DNA from: Candidatus Doudnabacteria bacterium
GTDB taxonomy: Bacteria > Patescibacteriota > Doudnabacteria > UBA920
Reading direction: 5' to 3'
Assembly: GCA_023245955.1 (NCBI GenBank)
Contig: JAHFJI010000004.1
Coordinates: forward strand, 1-35,243
Length of the DNA: 35,243 nt
In this document: in pieces, positions 23,000-30,752 of the stretch
Layout of the letters: each line of letters opens with the position of its first letter
How positions within the stretch are numbered: the stretch's first letter is position 1
Notes under the pieces: generated by a model
Seen by the model: the letters and a program-made list of their open reading frames with translations, nothing else
What the model was told of the DNA's origin: nothing
Database searches by the model: none
Translations under genes and position numbers: made by a program

Positions 23000-23461
23000 A
23001 TGAATAAACTCATTAAAGAAGCTATTAAGTTGGGAGGAACTGGGCAGCGGGGCGTGTATTTTCTTAACACCACCCAAGAACTCAAAGATTTCTATTTAGA
23101 CGGACTAAAAAAATACAAGCAATGGAAGGCTATCGCAAGCATTGAAGACTGGCTGCCCGTCGATGATAATTTCTTTCAAGATTTCAGAAAGAAACTGGAT
23201 GAACGCAAAATAAAAACTAAAGTGATATTTAAAAAATCTGGTATTAAGTACGAGCCTAAAGGACTCAAGTATAGAGAAGTGAAGGTAATACCAGCATCAT
23301 ATAAATTTAGAAGCAGCGTAGATATTCTTGACGACAAACTTCTTATTATGAATCCCAGACTTAAAACACTTGGACTAGTTATAGATATGAAGCCAATGCT
23401 GGATGTTTTCCATGATACTTTTGACCTTCTTTGGGCAACCCTACCTAAAACTGAAAAATAA
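23000..23461 (+). CDS. TrmB-like effector domain without a DNA-binding domain, 153 aa
   Basis: The C-terminal two thirds match the sugar/effector-binding part of TrmB-type regulators: KVIPASYKFRSSVDILDDKL followed by LGLVIDMKPMLDVFHDTFDLLWATLP. The usual N-terminal winged helix is absent; instead the protein begins MNKLIKEAIKLGGTGQRGVY. It may be a truncated regulator or a stand-alone phospholipase-D-like domain protein. The start lies 30 nt after tail C. The methyltransferase begins 6 nt after its stop, so the two form an operon. Confidence 0.6.
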   Translation: MNKLIKEAIKLGGTGQRGVYFLNTTQELKDFYLDGLKKYKQWKAIASIEDWLPVDDNFFQDFRKKLDERKIKTKVIFKKSGIKYEPKGLKYREVKVIPASYKFRSSVDILDDKLLIMNPRLKTLGLVIDMKPMLDVFHDTFDLLWATLPKTEK

Positions 23462-23467
23462 CTATAT

Positions 23468-24277
23468 ATGGACAAAGACCTATACGGGGGTACAGGCTGG
23501 ACTAAACTTTGGGCTAAGCTGGAACAACAAGGGAATATCGGCATTGACTACTGTATTAACCCTGTTTTGTACCCAGAAATATGTAGGGAAATTAATACTA
23601 CGACAGCGGCAACGGTCGTAGATTTTGGGGCAGGTACAAACATTTTAGCTATTCAATTTCTGTTCGGATACCAGGATAACATACCTGGGCTGAAACGGTG
23701 CAAAGACCTTACCCATGCCCGAGAAAAAATCAAACACTTTATAGGCATAGAACAATCCCCCAGCCTGGTTAATGAAGCAAAGAAATACCACCGTGACTTA
23801 GGGTATCCAAACTCTATTCTTATAAAACAACAAAATCTAGTAGCAAATAATAAACTACCATTTGGTAATAGCACGCTTGAGCTAGCGACATCGAGGAACT
23901 TTCTAATGCATCTAAATATAAAAGATTTAGAATTCCACATGCAAGAGGTTGCCCGTGTATTAAAACCAAATAGCTCATATATTACCGCCTTTCTGAACCC
24001 AGAATATGAGCTACGAAAATATACTGAGCTAACAGGGAAGGTTTTAAAAAATAATGAGAGATACTCTTTTGCCCACGGTTCTAAAGGAGAAAATGGTACA
24101 TTTTATCACTACTTTAAGACCAGCAAGCAATATGAAAACTTATTCACTAAGCTTTTTCATATTGAAAGTATTACACCATGCCCCCCTATCACAACAGAAT
24201 TCAGGGAAACTCATCTGCGTTATTATTGGAAAGACTGTCCTATGGCGTATGTCTACCACCTCCGAGCTATAGATTGA
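23468..24277 (+). CDS. SAM-dependent class I methyltransferase
   Basis: 269 aa. SAM-binding motif I VVDFGAGTNILAIQFL; acidic motif II FIGIEQSPSLVNEA; post-motif NLVANNKLPFGNSTLELATSRN; motif IV/V FLMHLNIKDLEFHMQEVARVLKPNS. This is the Methyltransf_11-like layout used for small molecules; the substrate is unknown. Its TGA stop (24275-24277) overlaps the -35 box of the promoter leading to the tRNA-His leader D. It is co-transcribed with the TrmB-like gene. Confidence 0.82.
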   Translation: MDKDLYGGTGWTKLWAKLEQQGNIGIDYCINPVLYPEICREINTTTAATVVDFGAGTNILAIQFLFGYQDNIPGLKRCKDLTHAREKIKHFIGIEQSPSLVNEAKKYHRDLGYPNSILIKQQNLVANNKLPFGNSTLELATSRNFLMHLNIKDLEFHMQEVARVLKPNSSYITAFLNPEYELRKYTELTGKVLKNNERYSFAHGSKGENGTFYHYFKTSKQYENLFTKLFHIESITPCPPITTEFRETHLRYYWKDCPMAYVYHLRAID

Positions 24278-24377
24278 CTAGAGCCTTAAAAAAGGCTATA
24301 ATAGCTAAGGATTAATAAGTCTACCTGACACAGCAGGTATGTTAGTTAGCTATTCTCGCTGTGCAAGCGAGTTTTTT
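24274..24377 (+). promoter_or_regulatory. Promoter and terminated leader of the intact tRNA-His (D)
   Basis: TTGACT (24274-24279), 17 nt, perfect TATAAT (24297-24302). The leader forms ACCTG-ACACAG-CAGGT (24323-24338), with CACAG in the loop, enclosed by TAGCTAA/TTAGCTA. CTGTG (24359-24363) is in the terminator CTCGCT-gtgca-AGCGAG-TTTTTT (24355-24377). Only 16 nt separate the T-run from the tRNA, so expression either needs read-through or uses the GATAAT at 24383-24388 as a very close -10 box. Confidence 0.65.
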
Positions 24378-24392
24378 GTTTAGATAATACAT

Positions 24393-24467
24393 GGTGCTTA
24401 TGGTGTAGTGGTAACACGACTCTCTGTGGCAGAGTAATCACGGGTTCGATCCCCGTTAGGCACCCCA
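24393..24467 (+). tRNA. tRNA-His (GTG), intact
   Basis: G-1 at 24393 pairs with the discriminator C (24464), the identity element of tRNA-His. Acceptor GTGCTTA/TAGGCAC, D-arm GTG...CAC, anticodon arm ACTCT-CTGTGGC-AGAGT, T-arm ACGGG-TTCGATC-CCCGT, and encoded CCA (24465-24467). Its 3' end is overlapped by the end of the antisense recombinase gene. Terminator ACCGCG...CGCGGT-TTTT follows. Confidence 0.95.
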
Positions 24468-26051
24468 TGACACACGAACCGCGTCTAAAGCGCGGTTTTG
24501 TGCTTTAGTAGCAGTGCTTTTCGTTGGTTCTAACCTTTCATATTCAGCATGCAAAGACGGGTAGTCTGTATGTATGCGTTTAAACCATTTATTCGTTAAA
24601 ATGCTCAGCTTTTTGTCTTTTAGTAGCGGGTTCGAACCTAACGCTATAAGTATCTCCTTTTTTGCTTCTGGGCTACCATCCATAAAGGCTTTGTGTGCAT
24701 AGGTAGCAAAATTAAAGGTCCGCTCTGTCAGTTCAAGCCAGTGGTCCGCACGCGATTCTGTTTCCTTAACGCGCTGGCGGAGTTCCAATATTTTGTTTTG
24801 TAACATGTCACGCTCCCGTGTAAATGTAATATCATCTATCCTGTCCTGGTAGCGCATACGGGTTAAGTTATCGAGCTGCTTTTGCGTTTCCTCTAGTGTC
24901 TTATGCTGCGCCTCATAAATACTTGTACGCGCTTCTAGCTCTTTATCATTTGAACTACGTATCACCTCCAGCGCCCAGTCCCGAAATTCCGGCACAATGG
25001 CGATGTTCGCAATTTCGCGCTCAATTTGAATATCCAAATCATCAGCACTGACGTATGGTTGCCTGCACGCTATATCCTTTTTCTTGCGGGTGCAATGGTA
25101 ATGCTCATACGTCCGCATTACCCCCTTGGTTTTCACAAGTTTGGTATGCGTTTCAGCAGTCACCATGCAACCACAGTGGCCACAACGGATAAATCCGGTA
25201 AAGGAAAAAGAATGCTTCTGCGGTCTCGCATTTGAAGTTCTCCCCAGTAGTCGCTGGACTCGGTCATACTCTTCCATGGTTATCATTGGTTCATGCTTGC
25301 CCTGATACCGCTTGCCAACCCATTCAAAAAGACCTGTATAAAAAATGTTGGTAAACATCCTATATAATCCACTCTGGGTTAACTCCCCTCCTCCGCGGTG
25401 TTTATACTTCTTGGTTAGAAACCCCCATTCTTTGGTGGCAATCTCCAATACCTGCCCTGCGCTATAGCTACCTGTGAGCATAAAATCCCACATCTTCCGT
25501 ACCAAAAGAAACTTTTCTGGGTCTTTTAAGATGGTATGAGCCTCTTTATCGTTTAGATACCCAAGCGGGGCAAGTATCGGCGCCCAGCCTTTCTCTAATT
25601 TACTCTCCATGCCGCGTAAGGTGTTTCTTCGCAGGTCAATAATAAACTGGTTGGCCATACCACTTTCAACACTAAATAACAAAGTATTATCTTCCGGCTT
25701 ATACTCCTTTTCAATGGTCTGGATGCTCTGCAAGATGTTTTGTTGCAAGAGCCATTGTATGCGTCCACTATCTATCGGGTTACGCGAAAGACGATTAATC
25801 TGCCAGCACAGAATGCCCTTTGCTTCGCCGTTTTCAACTCGCTGCATCATATCGTCAAATATCGGACGCACATGAGGCTTCTTTGCTGACTTAGCTTCGG
25901 TCAATACCTCTTTTATGACTAGGCCTCGTTCCTGCGCTAACTGCCTCAAACGGCTTACCTGGTCATCTATGGACTGGACTTGCCTATCTTCGTTCTCGCT
26001 AGACTTACGAGCATAAAGAAAATATTGGATTTGCGAATTTGATTCTTTCAT
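24456..26051 (-). CDS. Large serine recombinase (site-specific integrase)
   Basis: 531 aa. Resolvase domain at the N-terminus with YFLYARKSSENEDRQ (catalytic serine near 17) and the active-site arginines in GILCWQINRLSRNP. The recombinase domain follows (about 165-300, GWAPILAPLGYLND...GLYRMFTNIFYTGLFEWVGKRYQG). Next are a zinc ribbon (CGHCGC...CTRKKKDIAC, about 310-350) and a long coiled coil (about 385-450) before the C-terminus. Such enzymes integrate and excise phages and mobile elements between short att sites. Its last codons and TAA stop (24458-24456) lie inside the tRNA-His 3' end on the other strand, so the recombination site probably coincides with that tRNA. It is downstream of the primase-helicase gene, with a large palindrome between. 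Confidence 0.93.
   Translation of the reverse strand: MKESNSQIQYFLYARKSSENEDRQVQSIDDQVSRLRQLAQERGLVIKEVLTEAKSAKKPHVRPIFDDMMQRVENGEAKGILCWQINRLSRNPIDSGRIQWLLQQNILQSIQTIEKEYKPEDNTLLFSVESGMANQFIIDLRRNTLRGMESKLEKGWAPILAPLGYLNDKEAHTILKDPEKFLLVRKMWDFMLTGSYSAGQVLEIATKEWGFLTKKYKHRGGGELTQSGLYRMFTNIFYTGLFEWVGKRYQGKHEPMITMEEYDRVQRLLGRTSNARPQKHSFSFTGFIRCGHCGCMVTAETHTKLVKTKGVMRTYEHYHCTRKKKDIACRQPYVSADDLDIQIEREIANIAIVPEFRDWALEVIRSSNDKELEARTSIYEAQHKTLEETQKQLDNLTRMRYQDRIDDITFTRERDMLQNKILELRQRVKETESRADHWLELTERTFNFATYAHKAFMDGSPEAKKEILIALGSNPLLKDKKLSILTNKWFKRIHTDYPSLHAEYERLEPTKSTATKAQNRALDAVRVSWGA
24478..24500 (+). terminator. tRNA-His terminator
   Basis: ACCGCG-tctaaag-CGCGGT followed by TTTTG, 11 nt after the CCA. 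It lies inside the antisense coding sequence of the recombinase C-terminus. Confidence 0.7.
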
Positions 26052-26080
26052 AGATATAAATTTAATTATTGGATAATAAG

Positions 26081-26140
26081 ACCCCTGTCAGGGCAGTAAC
26101 CTAGGTGGCAGCCTAGTTACTGTTTAACCCTGGCAGGGGT
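26081..26140. repeat. Two-tier palindrome upstream of the recombinase gene
   Basis: Outer stem ACCCCTGTCAGGG (26081-26093) with CCCTGGCAGGGGT (26128-26140). Inner stem CAGTAAC-CTAGG (26094-26105) with CCTAG-TTACTG (26112-26122). Nearly all of 60 nt is paired. TTTT follows on the plus strand, TCTTATTATCC on the minus. It may be a terminator, an origin or a transfer-related hairpin. The flanking 26141-26248 is otherwise empty. Confidence 0.7.
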
Positions 26141-26248
26141 TTTGCGCTTCAACGTAACCAATTATGCTTACATTGTAACACGCGTATGTGCCAGGGTACA
26201 TCGCCCCACTTTCCCGCCCTATATATACTAGTAGGAAAGTGGGAAGCT

Positions 26249-28048
26249 CTAAAACTCTTTTATAGGGAGCTGTACCTGCAATTCATCTTCTAGTGTTTTA
26301 CGGTAATATATTTTTCGTTTATCGTTTGGGTTAAGCTCATTAGGCAATTCATCTTTCGGCACCCGCTCTATATGCCCCATTTCTTCTGCCTGCTTAATAC
26401 CATCATCTATCGCCCCCTTGCCATACTCACTCGCTAACATTTCATGCAACTGCGGGCGGCTCTGTACGCCATCATTGAGAATCTCCGCAATGGCTTCTGC
26501 TGCCTGCTCCGCCTTATTCTGCTTCTCATCATGCAAGTCACTGTATTGAAATCCCGTGGGAGCAGGACCGTCCAGTAAAATTTGTACTTCAAACGGCTTT
26601 TGCTTTGCCGCGTCTCGCATTTTTTCATGTCGCAACACCAACGCTTCTTCACCCTCTTTTTTCTGTACATGCATGTGTGTATCAACCTGCGCCAGAATAT
26701 TTGACGAGCCCCGCAAATTCTGCCCACCCTTACGGGGCGTGAAGCCCACTTGTTTACTCGGATGATGGAGAAACAACACACTCACACCTTCTTTTACTAT
26801 CTGGCGCATGGCACTCATGACCTTCTGCATACCACCGGAGTCATTTTCCTCTTGGCCGTGCACGTCTACAAACGAATCAAGGGTTACAAACTGTACGTTA
26901 TGTTCTTTTACTAACTCCATAAGCTTAGTAAGCATTACTGGTGCATCCACCTTAAAGCCGTTCTGGGACAAATACAAAATCGGGTCTGCCTGAGTCATGC
27001 CTAGTGCTTCTAAGCGCTTCTTAATATGCCGCAAGTGGTTTTCTTCATCTACCATGAGCACCGTACCTTGCTTGGTTGGGAACCTGTTGAATACTGGCAA
27101 ACCCCGAGAAACACAAAGGGCAAAATGTAGTGCCAATGCAGTCTTAAAGTCGCCAGGGTTACCGGAGAGTGCCATGAGTCCTGGTTTAAGCAGGAGAGAC
27201 TCAATGAGCCATTCATCCTCGCCAAAATCTTGGTCTAAAATACTACCCGCAGTCCACAGCTTCCACTCACTTGGTTTAGGTTGTTCAAGCATAGCTGGTA
27301 CCTGTTTTTGCGCCCGTACCTGCGTTTCTTTTTCTTTTATACTCGCCCATACGGATAATAGCTCGGTTGTCTCTAACGGCGGTTGGCAATTTTCACTGTT
27401 CCATTTCTCCATGGCAGTAAAGCCTGCGAGCTCCCACAGCGACTCCGGCAACTCATGCAAGAGTTTTCCGGCAAGCTGCGTGGCTGCGTTATTCCTGGAC
27501 CCTTCGGTAACTTTTTCGACAAATACTTGCGCTAAGTCTACTGCTGGTTTGACTACGGACGTTTGATACTCCAATACCCACTCCGGCAAATCTGCAAAGT
27601 CAGCATCTCCTGGTTTTACAATCCACTCGTAGCGATTACCAGACTGGTGCAGTGATGGTGGAGCTACAACATAACCGCCGTCACCGCGAATATCAGTCAG
27701 CTCGCGAACTCGTACTCCGTTCTTTACCTCTCTGCCGGGGTGACGGTAGTAAAAATGGAGACCTCCACCGCCGGTCTTGGACATTACCGTGGGAGGCAAG
27801 TTACCAGTCGGACCACCCGCTTCAACGTCAACGACCACAATACCGGACACAGCACCGGTCACAATACCTATGTTTGCCTCTGGCCACTCTGTCCACCACT
27901 GTTCAATTTCTGCTACGGCTGGTTTTCGTGATTGGTATTCCTGCCACTTAATGAGTGGGGTTTTGTCTGCATTTACAGGGATAATAGAAAAACCCAGACC
28001 CATATAGTTTAATGCGCTAACTCGATTGTCAGCACTGATTGCGCTCAT
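26249..28048 (-). CDS. Primase-polymerase / RecA-like helicase replication protein
   Basis: 599 aa. N-terminal bifunctional primase-polymerase (AEP) domain, about 1-170: FSIIPVNADKTPLIKW, IGIVTGAVSGIVVVDVE (metal-binding acidic residue), SKTGGGGLHFYYRHP and DIRGDGGYVVAPPS. Then a RecA/AAA_25-type ATPase with Walker A GNPGDFKTALALHFA (near 305), Walker B GTVLMVDEEN and LFLHHPSK. The C-terminus is a helical, winged-helix-like region. This architecture is the replication initiator/primase-helicase of plasmids, phages and integrative elements. It implies that the segment right of tRNA-His can replicate autonomously or once did. A 67-aa gene ends 3 nt before its start. Confidence 0.88.
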   Translation of the reverse strand: MSAISADNRVSALNYMGLGFSIIPVNADKTPLIKWQEYQSRKPAVAEIEQWWTEWPEANIGIVTGAVSGIVVVDVEAGGPTGNLPPTVMSKTGGGGLHFYYRHPGREVKNGVRVRELTDIRGDGGYVVAPPSLHQSGNRYEWIVKPGDADFADLPEWVLEYQTSVVKPAVDLAQVFVEKVTEGSRNNAATQLAGKLLHELPESLWELAGFTAMEKWNSENCQPPLETTELLSVWASIKEKETQVRAQKQVPAMLEQPKPSEWKLWTAGSILDQDFGEDEWLIESLLLKPGLMALSGNPGDFKTALALHFALCVSRGLPVFNRFPTKQGTVLMVDEENHLRHIKKRLEALGMTQADPILYLSQNGFKVDAPVMLTKLMELVKEHNVQFVTLDSFVDVHGQEENDSGGMQKVMSAMRQIVKEGVSVLFLHHPSKQVGFTPRKGGQNLRGSSNILAQVDTHMHVQKKEGEEALVLRHEKMRDAAKQKPFEVQILLDGPAPTGFQYSDLHDEKQNKAEQAAEAIAEILNDGVQSRPQLHEMLASEYGKGAIDDGIKQAEEMGHIERVPKDELPNELNPNDKRKIYYRKTLEDELQVQLPIKEF

Positions 28049-28051
28049 AAT

Positions 28052-28255
28052 TTATTTCCTTATACTTTCTACGCCTATTACCTCTTGACGACTTAGTACG
28101 CGCTCTAAATCAATTTGAGTCATGGGCTTATAAGCAAGCTGCAACAACCGAACGAGCTGTACTCCTTTTTCCACAACATCAATACGCGATATTTCTTCTC
28201 CAGAAAATACCCTGTAGAGTTCTTGGAATTTGGTTATTTGTTCGTCGGTTAGCAC
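28052..28255 (-). CDS. Small conserved-type protein upstream of the primase gene, 67 aa
   Basis: Starts at GTG (MLTDEQITKFQELYRVFSGE) and continues with ISRIDVVEKGVQLVRLLQLA and YKPMTQIDLERV. The pattern 'LT..QI.KFQ.LY...G.EIS...A.EKG..LVRL..L.YKPMT' is one I associate with small proteins of CPR plasmids and elements, function unknown. It is close-packed with the primase gene (3 nt gap), so the two are co-expressed. It could be a copy-number or partner protein (inference). Confidence 0.65.
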   Translation of the reverse strand: MLTDEQITKFQELYRVFSGEEISRIDVVEKGVQLVRLLQLAYKPMTQIDLERVLSRQEVIGVESIRK

Positions 28256-28391
28256 AACATGTTAGGTTAATGTTTGGAATATCGGAAGCAACCCACTAAG
28301 CCCATTGCCAACTGCCACGGCCTTAGCTTGCAGGGAACTTTTTCCTATTCCTACTCATATGTGCAAAAATTGATGTGAAAAAATAAAATAC

Positions 28392-28418
28392 AATAAAAAT
28401 CCTCTCATTTAAGAGAGG
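28392..28418 (-). terminator. Terminator of the 443-aa gene region
   Basis: On the minus strand CCTCTC-ttaaat-GAGAGG followed by ATTTTTATT. The stretch 28256-28391 downstream shows no gene. Confidence 0.7.
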
Positions 28419-28469
28419 AGAAATTCTTAACCACTACTTTGTGAATTCACATATCCTTAAATTGACCGC

Positions 28470-28682
28470 CTACGCATCGCCATTGAGAGCAAAGTCTTCC
28501 TCACTAGCGCGAGGTAAACTGCGAAAAGTCTCATCAATTTCACTACTGATAAGCTCATCCTGGCTCTCCAATTGGCTACTACCATCCGCAAATGAGCCGG
28601 AAACAACTAAGGAAATCTTAATTTTATATACTCGTTGGTTTCCAGTGTCGTAAAAAGGGTCTTCCGTTATACCCAGCCCTTT
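28470..28682 (-). other. In-frame coding-like continuation after the stop of the 443-aa gene
   Basis: Directly after the TAA at 28685-28683 the same frame stays open for 70 codons to TAG (28472-28470). It reads KGLGITEDPFYDTGNQ, then VYKIKISLVVSGSFADGSSQ, then an acidic end with DELISSEIDETFRSLPRASE. The composition is protein-like and no ATG, GTG or TTG start is present near its beginning. Options: a nonsense mutation that cut a 513-aa protein, stop read-through, or a separate gene using a rare start (CTG or ATA). The plus-strand frame here is a shadow. Confidence 0.5.
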
Positions 28683-30014
28683 TTACAAAGCTAGGGTAAG
28701 TAGACGTTTCTGCTGGCTTTCTGCCCTACCTTTTTTACTGCGACTATCAGTCTTAACCTCACCTCCCTGCGTCCTCAATTTTAGTAAAAATTTCCATTGC
28801 GCGTTTGCCTCTCCGTTCTTCAAACTCGCCATGTTCATTTCTTCAATACTTTTATTGAAAGGGCTGAACAAACCCGAGTCCGATTTAACTTTAATGGTAT
28901 GTTCATTCATGAATTCAAAAATAATATTTTCCCAATGCACACCAACAGGAATCAAGGCGACTGTATACGAGCCAGGAGGTGCTATCGACTGTTTTAATAG
29001 TTCCGAATTGGTTATATCAAAAGACAATTTCGCAAGGGTATTCTGACTATCATGCAATGAAACACCTGCATGAGACAATACTGTGCCCCCGTACACCATA
29101 CCAAGGTAATTGAGCGATATGATTCCTTCTTGCTCTAGAGAAAATAGTGTTTCGTAAAATGCAAAGTCATACTGATGCACAAGCTCTTCACTTTCCTCGT
29201 TCAAAGTCTGGCAGTATTCTGGGAAATCTATTTGGAGCACAGATAAAAACTCATCCATCAGAAGGTGCTGTATTACAAACTCTCTGGTATTTAAATAGCC
29301 GAACCACCACTGCACGTTCTTATTCCCCTGTTTATTCGCAAGACTTTTCACAGCATGTAGTAGAGTCCTTTTTTGTACTTCATAGCTAAAGTAGCGTTTC
29401 GACTCGCTGTTTAGTAATCCCAGCTGAAAATCAGTAATATAATTCCGGAGACCTGCTGACAATATCTCTTTATTTATCTTTATTACAAAAGAGCTATACC
29501 TGGCAATGTTTAAAGCAAATATGAAAGAATGGTTTACAAATCTTGTTCCGAAGCCTTCTAAGTCTAGCGGTTTCTCTGAAAAGTATAAAGGGTATGCCGT
29601 GTCTTCTCTGGGGCTGAACCCTTTTAGTTGAGCCGCGAAAAGATGAATATACTCTGCAGCAGATATGTTAGTACCGTTTTGTACCTTGGCCAACACTTGG
29701 GGAGATAAACCAAAATGTGCAGCTTCCATTGCAGCTACAGTATCGGGCGCTTGTTGTCTGATGCCTCGCACGTCCTGAAACAGCTTTAAGTAACCGCGGT
29801 CAATCTTTATATCAGCTAACTCCAAGTAGCCTTCCTGCTGCAAACTTAAAAGGCATTTTATTACTTCCAAGTGCTCCGTCCATAAGTACGTAGGGCGAGG
29901 ATAACTTATAGCAAAAAACAGGTGCTCAGGCGTAAGCACGACAGTGGTATTGTTTTGTTGCAGTAGTAAGTATTTACAAATAAGTAGTCGACGTGTATTC
30001 CAGTTAGTATTCAT
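28683..30014 (-). CDS. Hypothetical protein, 443 aa
   Basis: Not recognised. Large, soluble, helix-rich protein, MNTNWNTRRLLICKYLLLQQ at the start. Phrases include YLWTEHLEVIKCLLSLQQEG and YETLFSLEQEGIISLNYLG, both of the form 'helix - LxxLxQEGxIxL', so two related winged-helix-like units near the N-terminus and middle are possible. The C-terminus is basic (RSKKGRAESQQKRLL), suggesting nucleic-acid contact. Such a gene between the replication module and divergent small genes is typical of accessory elements. The frame continues past its stop (see the preceding entry). Confidence 0.65.
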   Translation of the reverse strand: MNTNWNTRRLLICKYLLLQQNNTTVVLTPEHLFFAISYPRPTYLWTEHLEVIKCLLSLQQEGYLELADIKIDRGYLKLFQDVRGIRQQAPDTVAAMEAAHFGLSPQVLAKVQNGTNISAAEYIHLFAAQLKGFSPREDTAYPLYFSEKPLDLEGFGTRFVNHSFIFALNIARYSSFVIKINKEILSAGLRNYITDFQLGLLNSESKRYFSYEVQKRTLLHAVKSLANKQGNKNVQWWFGYLNTREFVIQHLLMDEFLSVLQIDFPEYCQTLNEESEELVHQYDFAFYETLFSLEQEGIISLNYLGMVYGGTVLSHAGVSLHDSQNTLAKLSFDITNSELLKQSIAPPGSYTVALIPVGVHWENIIFEFMNEHTIKVKSDSGLFSPFNKSIEEMNMASLKNGEANAQWKFLLKLRTQGGEVKTDSRSKKGRAESQQKRLLTLAL

Positions 30015-30291
30015 AGTCTAGGGTTGCTATTACTGTATTTTAGCTCATTTATTTCCGTTTTGCACTATTATTTATACACTTATTCATACACTTCCAACTA
30101 AAAAGGGTACAGATATTCTCAAGATAACATAATAGGCAAAGCTTATCACGTTACGAGCGTAGGGGTTAATAATTTGAGAAATATAAGCAACAAGTGGGGG
30201 CACAATTGCTTTCTATCACCAATTTAGCGAAATCTTATACTCCTACACCCAAACCTACAGGGTACATGAAGCAGACTCTCCCACACAACAC

Positions 30292-30471
30292 ATGGCAAGT
30301 GCCTTTGAAAAAATACTGGAACTATTTTCTGGGGTCATACCCTTACCAGATAGTATCTCATATCAAACAACCATACCCCCGCAACAACGCCCAGACCCCA
30401 CCCCCAGCACTGTCTCAAACCGTTTGAAAGGGTTTGAAACTGTTTCGAACTGTGTAATACCCTTTCTATGA
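30292..30471 (+). CDS. Possible small protein, 59 aa
   Basis: MASAFEKILELFSGVIPLPD, then a proline-rich stretch (TTIPPQQRPDPTPSTVSNRL). The same frame is open upstream to about 30180 without a start codon, and the translated text (FYHQFSEILYSYTQTYRVHE) looks protein-like, so this may be the end of a decayed gene. The overlapping frame 30194-30427 looks less natural. Near its end GTTTGAAA, GTTTGAAA and GTTTCGAA repeat at 9-11 nt spacing. The rest of 30015-30533 has no clear gene. Confidence 0.35.
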   Translation: MASAFEKILELFSGVIPLPDSISYQTTIPPQQRPDPTPSTVSNRLKGFETVSNCVIPFL

Positions 30472-30533
30472 AGTACTTCACCACCTACCGTACCAACAAA
30501 GTGCGGTAGTTATATTAGTAACTACACAACCAT

Positions 30534-30752
30534 ATGCACACAAACACAGTAACGGTTCTCGATATGGACCATGACTGTAAGTCAGGAGCAGAGTCAGCCT
30601 GCACCGTCTGTACTAGGCTCTACCTGGAACGCAGTAGGAACAAATGGCACAGGTTTGTGGACACAATGAACATAGTCCATAAAGCCACCATTAGAAAACA
30701 GACCATGAATACTTTTCCCATAAAAGAAAGGAGTAACCCATGGAACACATAA
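30534..30752 (+). CDS. Small cysteine-containing protein, 72 aa
   Basis: MHTNTVTVLDMDHDCKSGAE, then SACTVCTRLYLERSRNKWHR. HDC...C..C could bind one zinc ion, and the rest is a basic helix. No family assigned. Its end overlaps the start of the ArdC-like gene by 13 nt, in which the SD for the next gene lies, so the two are translationally coupled. Confidence 0.5.
   Translation: MHTNTVTVLDMDHDCKSGAESACTVCTRLYLERSRNKWHRFVDTMNIVHKATIRKQTMNTFPIKERSNPWNT

Noticed and set aside
12099-24467. Classical integron
   Set aside because: No IntI tyrosine integrase and no attC R'/R'' core of the GTTRRRY type; only the array logic is similar.
28441-28653. Plus-strand 70-aa open frame
   Set aside because: It is the shadow of the minus-strand continuation of the 443-aa gene, which has more protein-like composition.
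30194-30427. 77-aa open frame starting at GTG
   Set aside because: The overlapping frame ending at 30471 reads more like a protein; neither is certain.
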